In this document: in pieces, positions 1 through 6,121 of the stretch
Position numbering within the stretch: position 1 is the first letter of the stretch
Layout: each line of letters opens with the position of its first letter
Assembly: GCA_036503065.1 (NCBI GenBank)
Contig: DASXXM010000182.1
Coordinates: 1 to 16,022 of the forward strand
DNA from: DATEPR01 sp036503065
Lineage (GTDB): Bacteria; Actinomycetota; Actinomycetes; Mycobacteriales; Pseudonocardiaceae
Direction: 5' to 3'
Length of the DNA stretch: 16,022 nt
Position numbers and translations under genes: made by a program
Notes under the pieces: generated by a model
Told to the model about the DNA's origin: nothing
Database searches by the model: none
Seen by the model: the letters and a program-made list of their open reading frames with translations, nothing else

Positions 1-1203
1 CAGCCAGAAAACCTTGATGCCGAACTCGTGGTAGCCCTGCCGGATCCGCTCCCAGACGTACTGGCGGGCATCGGGGTTGGTGGTGTCGTAGAAGGCGACC
101 TGGGCGGAGCGGGCGCCGAGGCCCTTGTCCGGCCAGTCGGCATGGGCGACCGGCCCGTACTCGGTGCCGATGAACAGGCCCTGATCCAGCATCGGGTGGT
201 AGTTCTCGCTCGCCGGGCTGACGGAGGGCCAGACCGAGACCATCAGCCTGACGCCCAACTCGTCCAGTTCGCGGACCATGGCCGCCGGGTCGGGCCACTC
301 GGCCGGGTCGAACCGCCACTCGCCGAGGTGGGTCCAATGGAAGAAGTCGCAGACGATCACGGCCAGCGGCAGTCCGCGCCGCCGGTACTCGCGGGCGACG
401 GCCAGCAGTTCGTCCTGGGTGCGGTAGCGCAGCTTGCACTGCCAGAAACCGGCGGCCCATTCTGGGAGTTCCGGCGCGTGGCCGGTCGCGTCCGCGTAGC
501 GGCGCAGCACGTCGGCGGGCCGGCCTGCCGTCACCCAGTAGTCGATCTGGCGGGCGCTGTCGGCGACCCATCGAGTGCCGGTCTCGGCCAGTTCCACCCG
601 GCCGATGGCAGGCGAGTTCCACAGCAGGCCGTAGCCGCGGTCGGAGACCAGCAGCGGGATCGTCACCTCGCCGTTGCGCTGGACCAGGTCTACGACCGCG
701 CCCTTCTGGTCGAGCAGACCGTGGGTGTGCTGGCCGAGACCGTAGAGCCGCTCGCCGGGGTAGGCGCGGAAGCGCTGTTCCAGCCGGTGGTAGCCGTTGC
801 CGGTCGCGGTGGCCAGGCGTGGCCCCGGCCACCAGAAGTGCGCGGGCTGCTCGGCAAGGAGTTCTGCGCCGTCCTCGGTCCGACGGAAGGTCAGCCGGCC
901 TGCGGACGGAACGAGCTCCGGGGTGAGCCTGCCTTCGGTGCCGGCGTCGATGCGGACGGTGAGTGCGCCGTTGACGAGGGTCGCGTGGTGCTCGGCGATG
1001 GTGATCCGCGGCTTGCCGCCACCCGGCGGTGCGTCGAGCAGGGCCCCTGGCAGGTCGTCGAGTAGCGGCCCGCCGGGGGTGGCCCGTACCCGGACGGCGT
1101 CCTGGCCCCACGCCTCGACGCGCAGGGTCTCGCCTCTGGCGCGCCATTCGAGGGCGTCGCCGAGGTCGCGCAGGTGGGTGCTCCTCGCGGTTGGTGCCGG
1201 CAT
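1..1203 (-). CDS. GH31 family glycosidase (alpha-xylosidase/alpha-glucosidase type), 3' end off window
   Basis: The first 401 codons of a glycoside hydrolase family 31 enzyme, read directly on the minus strand. Residues 1-170 or so form the N-terminal beta-sandwich, with the family motif YGLGQ at residues 154-158. The TIM barrel starts near residue 250 with GFWQCKLRY and continues through VIVCDFFHW to IKVFWL at residues 396-401. The next residues, normally DxxEP with the catalytic Asp nucleophile, lie just beyond the window edge, so activity cannot be confirmed here. The start ATG overlaps the LacI gene stop (TGATG), so translation is coupled. No signal peptide is seen, so the enzyme is cytoplasmic and would remove alpha-linked xylose or glucose from imported oligosaccharides. 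Family assignment is firm; substrate is inferred. Confidence 0.93.
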   Translation of the reverse strand, partial: MPAPTARSTHLRDLGDALEWRARGETLRVEAWGQDAVRVRATPGGPLLDDLPGALLDAPPGGGKPRITIAEHHATLVNGALTVRIDAGTEGRLTPELVPSAGRLTFRRTEDGAELLAEQPAHFWWPGPRLATATGNGYHRLEQRFRAYPGERLYGLGQHTHGLLDQKGAVVDLVQRNGEVTIPLLVSDRGYGLLWNSPAIGRVELAETGTRWVADSARQIDYWVTAGRPADVLRRYADATGHAPELPEWAAGFWQCKLRYRTQDELLAVAREYRRRGLPLAVIVCDFFHWTHLGEWRFDPAEWPDPAAMVRELDELGVRLMVSVWPSVSPASENYHPMLDQGLFIGTEYGPVAHADWPDKGLGARSAQVAFYDTTNPDARQYVWERIRQGYHEFGIKVFWL

Positions 1204-2240
1204 CACAGGTGGAAGCCCGGTTGCGGCGCGGGGCCGGTGCTCTCCCGAACGGTCAGGACCGGAGTGAGCAGGACCAGTTCGTCGGCGGGCTCCGCACCGC
1301 GAGCCGCCGCGGTGATCCGGCCCATGATCTGCTCGACGGCGACGCGGCCGAGTTCCTGCGCCGGGCCGGTCACGGCGGTGAGTCGGGGTGCGTGCTGTTC
1401 GGCGAGTTGGTCCGTGCAGAGGGCGACCACCGACGCGTCCTCCGGGACCGTCCGACCGCTGGTGCGCAGCAGGCTGAGCAGCGGGCCGATCACGCCCTCG
1501 TTCTGTACCACGAAGCCGGTGGTCTCCGGCCGGTCGGCGAGGATGCGGGCGAGCGTCCCCGCGGTGCTCTCGTAGGTGCCCTCGCAGGGGCGGTGCACGA
1601 AGCGCTGGCCCCGCTGCTCGGCGCGCTCACGGAAGCCGGTCAGTGTGCGCTCGGCGTACCCGGCGTGCCGGTGGTAGACGCCGGAGCCGTAGCCGATGAA
1701 GGCGATCTCGCGGTGGCCCAGGTCGGCCAGGTGGTCGGCGCAGAGCGCGCCGGCCGCGGCGAAGTCGTGGTCCACACAGGACAGTCCACGCGGGTCGTCC
1801 GGCAGGCCGATGAGCGAGGCCTGCGTGCCCTGGGCGCGCAGTGCCGGGATGCGCTCGTCGTCCAGTTCGACGTCCATCAGGAGCACGCCGTCCGCCAGCC
1901 CGCTCGCGGCGACCCGGCGTACCCCGGCCGGGCCCTCGTCGTTGGTGATCAGCAGCACGTCGTAGCCGTGCTGGCGGGCCGCGACAGTGACCGAGATGGC
2001 GATCTCCATCATGACCGGGACGTAGACGTCGCTGCGCAGCGGCACCACAAGAGCGATGATGTGCGAGCGGCGGCCGGCCAGCGCCCGCGCGCCGGCGTTG
2101 GGGTGGTAGCCGAGTTCGGTCACGGCACGCTCGACGCGGCGCCGGGTCCCCTCGGAGATCGTGCGCTTGCCGCTCAGCACGTAGCTGACGGTGCTGGACG
2201 AGACGCCAGCGTGCCTTGCCACATCGGCGAGTGTCGCCAT
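1203..2240 (-). CDS. LacI-family transcriptional regulator of the sugar-utilisation operon
   Basis: A 345-residue LacI/GalR regulator. Residues 2-25 (ATLADVARHAGVSSSTVSYV) are the typical helix-turn-helix, followed by the hinge helix NAGARALAGRR near residues 48-58, and a periplasmic-binding-protein-like sensor domain to the C-terminus. Start is supported by GGAG 8 nt upstream. It lies 30 bp after permease 2 and overlaps the GH31 start by one base, so it is the fourth gene of the transporter operon and probably autoregulated. A sugar released from the imported oligosaccharide is the likely inducer. The palindromic sites with TCGAAGCG at 5961, 6082 and 9079 are its probable operators. Family is certain; regulon is inferred from motif sharing. 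Confidence 0.95.
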   Translation of the reverse strand: MATLADVARHAGVSSSTVSYVLSGKRTISEGTRRRVERAVTELGYHPNAGARALAGRRSHIIALVVPLRSDVYVPVMMEIAISVTVAARQHGYDVLLITNDEGPAGVRRVAASGLADGVLLMDVELDDERIPALRAQGTQASLIGLPDDPRGLSCVDHDFAAAGALCADHLADLGHREIAFIGYGSGVYHRHAGYAERTLTGFRERAEQRGQRFVHRPCEGTYESTAGTLARILADRPETTGFVVQNEGVIGPLLSLLRTSGRTVPEDASVVALCTDQLAEQHAPRLTAVTGPAQELGRVAVEQIMGRITAAARGAEPADELVLLTPVLTVRESTGPAPQPGFHL

Positions 2241-2270
2241 GGATGCTGCTCCTGCTCCTTCGTGTCGGGT

Positions 2271-3245
2271 TCAGCCCTTGATCGCCCCGGTGAGCACACC
2301 GGCGCGGAAGTGCTTCTGTACGAACGGGTAGACGATCAGCAGCGGCACCAGCGTCAGGACGACCACCGCCATCTGCAGCGACAGCGGCGCGGTCTGCGCG
2401 TGCGCCGTGCCGAAACCCGAGTTGATCGAGCCCGGCAGCCCGTTGCCTCGGTTGACATAGGTGAACAGCACGTACTGCAGCGGCCACTTCACACTGTCCG
2501 TCGGCAGGTACAGCATGACGTTGAAGAACGAGTTCCAGTAGCCGACGGCGTAGAACAGCGCGATCACGGCGGTCACCGCACGCGAGGTGGGCAGGACGAT
2601 CGACCACAGGATCCGCCAGTCCCCAGCGCCGTCCATCCGGGCCGCCTCGACCAGGTCGGCGGAGGTCGCCGAGTAGAACGAGCGCAGCACCAGGATGTTG
2701 AAGACGGAGACCGAACTCGGGAGGATCAGCGCCCACCACTGATCGTAGCCACCGAGCCCGGTGACCACGAGGAACGTGGGAATCAGGCCGCCGTTGACGA
2801 ACATGGTGACGACCAGCAGGGTCAGCAGGAAGCGGTGCCCGAGCGAGCGGGACCGGGACAGACCGTAGGCGCACAGGATCGAGACGACCATCGACAGGGC
2901 CGTGCCAACCGCGGTGATGCCCAGGCTCACCAGCAGCGCGGTACGCACGGTCGGGTCGCCCAACATCTCCCGGTATGCCTCGGTCGTCAAGCCCTCCGGC
3001 CAGATCACCAGGCCACCCGCGCGGTTGACGGCGGCCTGGGTGGAGAAGCTGGTCACCACGATGATCCACAGCGGCACCAGGATGACCGCGAGGGCCCCGC
3101 CGAGCGTCAGCCCCTTGGCGGTCTGGCCGATGGCCGTCGGCGGCTCCTCCCACGGCGGGCGCGCGGACCGCTTCCTGCCGCGGACGACCGCTCCGGTCGC
3201 GCCCGCCTCGTCGCCCGTGCGTCGGATCGTGAGTACGTCGGTCAT
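2271..3245 (-). CDS. Carbohydrate ABC transporter permease (LplC/MalG type)
   Basis: A 324-residue inner-membrane permease of the CUT1 sugar ABC family. After a charged cytoplasmic N-terminus of about 45 residues come six predicted hydrophobic segments, the first being LGGALAVILVPLWIIVVTSF. The EAA loop that docks to the ATPase is clear: EAARMDGAGDWRILWSIVLP starting at residue 200. The C-terminus FVQKHFRAGVLTGAIKG is characteristic of the LplC/YtcP subgroup, which imports oligosaccharides such as aldouronates. Its ATG overlaps the stop of the upstream permease gene by 4 bases (ATGA), so the two are translationally coupled and should form a heterodimer. No ATPase gene is nearby, so it should rely on a shared MsiK-type ATPase encoded elsewhere (known for actinomycete CUT1 systems; inferred here). 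Confidence 0.94.
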   Translation of the reverse strand: MTDVLTIRRTGDEAGATGAVVRGRKRSARPPWEEPPTAIGQTAKGLTLGGALAVILVPLWIIVVTSFSTQAAVNRAGGLVIWPEGLTTEAYREMLGDPTVRTALLVSLGITAVGTALSMVVSILCAYGLSRSRSLGHRFLLTLLVVTMFVNGGLIPTFLVVTGLGGYDQWWALILPSSVSVFNILVLRSFYSATSADLVEAARMDGAGDWRILWSIVLPTSRAVTAVIALFYAVGYWNSFFNVMLYLPTDSVKWPLQYVLFTYVNRGNGLPGSINSGFGTAHAQTAPLSLQMAVVVLTLVPLLIVYPFVQKHFRAGVLTGAIKG

Positions 3246-4189
3246 CTCCGGTACAACCCGTCCTCGCCGAAGGCGTGCGCCAGTTTGTTCGCGCCCCAGA
3301 TGAGCAGCAGCGAGATGACGCTCTTGAAAAGCCCCGCCGCGGCGCCGTAGCTGTAGTTGCCGGTGGCGATGCCGTAGTAGAACGAGAAGGTGTCCAGCAC
3401 GTCCGCGGCGTCGTGGCCGACCGCCTCACGCTGGATCAGGAACTGCTCGAACCCGACGGTCAACGCGTTGCCAAGGCGCAGCACCAGCAGCAGCATGATG
3501 ACGCCGCGCAGGCCGGGCAGGGTGATGTGCCAGATCCGCCGGACACGTCCCGCGCCATCCGCGGCGGCCGCCTCGTACAGGTCGGTGTTGATGGCGGCGA
3601 GCGCGGCCAGGAAGACGATGATCCCCCAGCCTGCCTCCTTCCAGATCGCCTGGGAGGTGACCAGCAGCACGAAGGTGTGCGGGTTGGTCATGATGTCCCA
3701 GATGCCGATGTCGTGGATGCGCAGGAACTGGTTGAGCACCCCCGCGCCGCCGAGCATCTGCTGGAAGACCGTGACGGCGAGCACCCACGAGATGAAGTGC
3801 GGCAGGTAGACGACGGACTGGACGAAGTTGCGCAGCCGCTTGGACAGCACCGAGTTGAGCAGCAGGGCCAACACGATCGGGATCGGAAAGAACAGGACCA
3901 GTTGGACGAAGCTGAGGTAGACCGTGTTCTTCAGCGCCTCCCAGAACAGCGGGTCACCGAAGAGCTGCCGGAACTGGTCGAAGCCGGCCCAGTCGCTGTG
4001 CCAGACGCCGACCAGCGGGTCGTAGTACTGAAACGCGGTGACCAACCCGAACAGCGGCACGTAGTTGAAGACCAGCAGCAGGACGACCGCGGGCACCGTC
4101 ATCAGCAGCAGCGACCGGTCGCGCCGCAGCCTGGTCCGCCAGGTCAGCCGCGCCGGCAGTGCCACGCGCTGCGATCGCGCCATGCTCAT
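3242..4189 (-). CDS. Carbohydrate ABC transporter permease (LplB type)
   Basis: A 315-residue partner permease. The first membrane segment LLLMTVPAVVLLLVFNYVPLFGLVTAFQYYDP carries the NYVPLFG...AFQYYDP signature of LplB-type permeases, and six hydrophobic segments follow in total. The EAA loop EAAAADGAGRVRRIWHITLP begins at residue 206. The start at ATG 4189 is preferred over the in-frame ATG two codons later because GAGGA ends 5 nt before it. The start region is buried in a 13-bp perfect hairpin (4185-4219), which should reduce its translation relative to the binding-protein gene upstream. The gene is followed by the second permease with a 4-base overlap. Membrane protein; forms the transport channel with its neighbour. 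Confidence 0.94.
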   Translation of the reverse strand: MSMARSQRVALPARLTWRTRLRRDRSLLLMTVPAVVLLLVFNYVPLFGLVTAFQYYDPLVGVWHSDWAGFDQFRQLFGDPLFWEALKNTVYLSFVQLVLFFPIPIVLALLLNSVLSKRLRNFVQSVVYLPHFISWVLAVTVFQQMLGGAGVLNQFLRIHDIGIWDIMTNPHTFVLLVTSQAIWKEAGWGIIVFLAALAAINTDLYEAAAADGAGRVRRIWHITLPGLRGVIMLLLVLRLGNALTVGFEQFLIQREAVGHDAADVLDTFSFYYGIATGNYSYGAAAGLFKSVISLLLIWGANKLAHAFGEDGLYRR

Positions 4190-4219
4190 CGGCGTCCTCG
4201 CCGGGCGGACGCCGATGAG
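4185..4219 (-). promoter_or_regulatory. Intercistronic hairpin occluding the permease start
   Basis: Bases 4185-4197 and 4207-4219 are a perfect 13-bp inverted repeat (CTCATCGGCGTCC and its complement) around a 9-base loop. In the minus-strand transcript the hairpin lies just after the solute-binding-protein gene. It contains the permease start codon (4187-4189) in its 3' arm and the GAGGA ribosome-binding site at the loop/stem boundary. No U-tract follows, so it is not a classic intrinsic terminator. The inferred role is to protect the upstream binding-protein message from 3' decay and to damp permease translation, similar in position to the malE-malF intercistronic stem-loop. The repeat is directly visible; the role is inference. 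Confidence 0.7.
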
Positions 4220-4253
4220 ACTCCACAGTGCACAGTCCGCAATGGTCGGCCGG

Positions 4254-5933
4254 TCACTGACCGGTGCCGTACTTGTGCAAGACGTTGTCGGTCATCCACT
4301 GGGTCAGCCGGTTTCCGCCGCTGGACTGCCAGGTGGCGATGGCGGCTCGGACGTCGGAGACGGTCTTCTTGCCGTGGTAGCAGTCCTTGACGGTGTCCTC
4401 GACGGCCTGCGCGGCGTCCGCGGTGGCCAGCGACTGCGGCATGCTGATGTTCATGTTCCAGAAGACCGGCTTGTAGAGGGTCTTCACGTTGGCGGCCTGG
4501 TAGGCGGCGTAATCCCTGGTGACGATGTCCCCGCCCGGGTTGCTGATCACGGCGGGCGGCGATGCCAGGAACGGGTAGGTCTGCGCCTGGACGTCCTTCT
4601 TGCCCTCGTCGGTGGCCGTCGGGACGCCGTTGACCATCGTGTAATGGACACCCTCGACGCCGAAGTTGACCATCGTGTACTCGGCCGAACCGTACGGCGC
4701 GGCCAGGTAGTTCGCGACCTTCAGCAGTTCCTCGATCTGACCTGTTGTCAGGTTCTTGTTGAGGTAGCTCATGATGCTGGTGGATGAGCCCATGAAGACA
4801 CTGGGCGTGCCCTTGCCGTCGGCGGCGAAGATGTTGAACGCGCCGCGCCGGTAGTTCGCGTTCGCGGCGGTGCCGGACTGGTAGTCGGCCAGGTTCCACG
4901 CGCCGGTCCCGCCGCCCCCGATCAGCGTCTTCCCGGCGTAGAAACGGGTGTTGGCGTTGGCGTTGTCGCCCGCGATCGCGTCCGGGTGCAGGTAGCCCGC
5001 GGTCGCGAGCCGGTAGTGCCAGTCCAGCGCCGCGAGGAACTGCGGCATCTGGTACTTGTGGACCAGCTTGCCGTTGTCGACCGTCCATTTGTTGGGCACG
5101 CCCCAGAACGGGAAGAGGTAGGTCCACACGTCGTCGAAGGCCCACACGCCGCCTTTGGCGTCGGTCAGTTCCTTGCCCAGGTTCATCAGGTCGTCGGCCG
5201 AGCGCACCTGGTCGGCGGTGATGCCCTTCTGCGCCAGGATGTCGCGCCGGAAGTAGGTGGTGCCGGCGATGACGAAGCCGCTGGAGAAGGACGGGATGCC
5301 GTAGAGCTTGTTGCCCCAGACGCCGGCCTGCCAGGCGCCGGTGGGAATGGCCGCCAGGTTGGGATACTTCTTGACGTTGTCGCCGGACAGGTGGGGCGTC
5401 AGGTCCGCGAGTTGCTTCGCGGCCAGCTCACCGACGTTGAAGTTGGGGTTCCACCAGGTCGGTAACTGGATCCAGTCGGGCAGTTTGTCGGCGGCGGTCA
5501 TGGTCGGGATGATCGTGGCGTAGTTGTTCCCGTCCGCGGGCTTCATGGTGAGGTTGACGCCGAGTGCCTTGTTCATGGCCTGGTAGAAGGAGTTGCCGGC
5601 CGGGGGCACCGTCCCCCACAGCGGCGTGACCGCCGCGTAGCTGCCGCCCGTGCCCGGCACGCCGGCGACGGTGGCGACCTGGGTGGCCGGGTAGGTGAGG
5701 AAGCCGGGGTCCGTCATCGCGTCGGGGCCGCCCGCCACGGACAGGATGTCCGGCTTGATGGCCGTTCTCGGCGCGTACGCCGGCAGCGCCGCCCGCAGGC
5801 CCGACGCGGTGTTCGCACCGGCCGTCGACGTCGAGCTTCCGGTGCAGGCGGACAGCAGCGGTGCCATGGCGGCGGCTCCCGCGATCGAGACGGCGGCGGT
5901 CATGAAGCTTCTGCGATTCAACTCGATACCCAT
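4254..5933 (-). CDS. Extracellular sugar-binding lipoprotein of ABC transporter (LplA/YtcQ type)
   Basis: A 559-residue family 1 extracellular solute-binding protein. The N-terminus has a twin-arginine-like motif NRRSFM (residues 6-11), a hydrophobic stretch, and a lipobox LLSAC with the lipidated Cys at residue 30. It is therefore exported, probably folded through Tat, and anchored outside the membrane. The length matches the long binding proteins paired with LplB/LplC permeases. The mature part is rich in aromatic residues, e.g. LPTWWNPNFNVGEL and VWTYLFPFWGVPNKW, typical for carbohydrate stacking. It is the first gene of the minus-strand operon and is preceded by a ribosome-binding site AGAAGGG. 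Upstream are a likely promoter (5986-6014) and a LacI-type operator (5961-5974). Ligand unknown; a plant cell-wall oligosaccharide is inferred from neighbours. Confidence 0.94.
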   Translation of the reverse strand: MGIELNRRSFMTAAVSIAGAAAMAPLLSACTGSSTSTAGANTASGLRAALPAYAPRTAIKPDILSVAGGPDAMTDPGFLTYPATQVATVAGVPGTGGSYAAVTPLWGTVPPAGNSFYQAMNKALGVNLTMKPADGNNYATIIPTMTAADKLPDWIQLPTWWNPNFNVGELAAKQLADLTPHLSGDNVKKYPNLAAIPTGAWQAGVWGNKLYGIPSFSSGFVIAGTTYFRRDILAQKGITADQVRSADDLMNLGKELTDAKGGVWAFDDVWTYLFPFWGVPNKWTVDNGKLVHKYQMPQFLAALDWHYRLATAGYLHPDAIAGDNANANTRFYAGKTLIGGGGTGAWNLADYQSGTAANANYRRGAFNIFAADGKGTPSVFMGSSTSIMSYLNKNLTTGQIEELLKVANYLAAPYGSAEYTMVNFGVEGVHYTMVNGVPTATDEGKKDVQAQTYPFLASPPAVISNPGGDIVTRDYAAYQAANVKTLYKPVFWNMNISMPQSLATADAAQAVEDTVKDCYHGKKTVSDVRAAIATWQSSGGNRLTQWMTDNVLHKYGTGQ

Positions 5934-5960
5934 GGAGCCGGGCCCTTCTCCGTTGAAGTG

Positions 5961-5974
5961 TCGAAGCGCTTAAA
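5961..5974. promoter_or_regulatory. LacI-type operator in front of transporter operon
   Basis: TCGAAGCGCTTAAA contains the perfect 8-bp palindrome AAGCGCTT with the central CG step typical of LacI/GalR operators. It lies about 5-18 bases downstream of the predicted transcription start of the minus-strand operon, a position suited to repression. It shares the 8-mer TCGAAGCG with the sites at 6082 and 9079. Confidence 0.65.
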
Positions 5975-5985
5975 CGATGGCGCCG

Positions 5986-6014
5986 AGAGTAGTGACGTGC
6001 CATCAATACAGCAA
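5986..6014 (-). promoter_or_regulatory. Candidate promoter of the transporter operon
   Basis: On the minus strand TTGCTG (6009-6014) and TACTCT (5986-5991) are separated by exactly 17 bases. The -10 fits the TANNNT pattern; the -35 keeps TTG but is otherwise weak. The predicted start near 5979 gives a leader of about 45 bases that begins just before the LacI-type operator. Confidence 0.4.
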
Positions 6015-6081
6015 TAGCCCGAAAGCGCCTACGTACCTGCCTGACCGGGCGGTTGACATGTCCGACAAGATCGTGCCACCG

Positions 6082-6095
6082 TCGAAGCGCATCCA
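6082..6095. promoter_or_regulatory. Imperfect LacI-type operator in front of GH3 gene
   Basis: TCGAAGCGCATCCA matches the 5961 site in its first nine bases and is palindromic at 5 of 7 base pairs. It lies 27-40 bases upstream of the chosen GH3 start codon. A TTGACA hexamer is present at 6053-6058, but no good -10 follows at the usual distance, so the GH3 promoter itself is not fixed. A weaker AAAGCGCCT half-site lies at 6022-6030. Confidence 0.4.
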
Positions 6096-6121
6096 TACGA
6101 CCCGTCCTGGGGGTTTGCCAC

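Noticed and set aside
28..1065. Long plus-strand open frame of 345 codons
   Set aside because: It is antisense to the GH31 gene, whose protein motifs are clear on the minus strand. The frame is open only because of high GC content.
1029..3350. 773-codon plus-strand open frame
   Set aside because: It is the antisense of the LacI and permease genes; low-complexity Arg/Asp/Gln/His-rich translation without domains.
6053..6121. TTG 6053 as start of the GH3 gene
   Set aside because: No ribosome-binding site, would add 23 unconserved-looking residues and place the operator within the gene; GTG 6122 is better supported.
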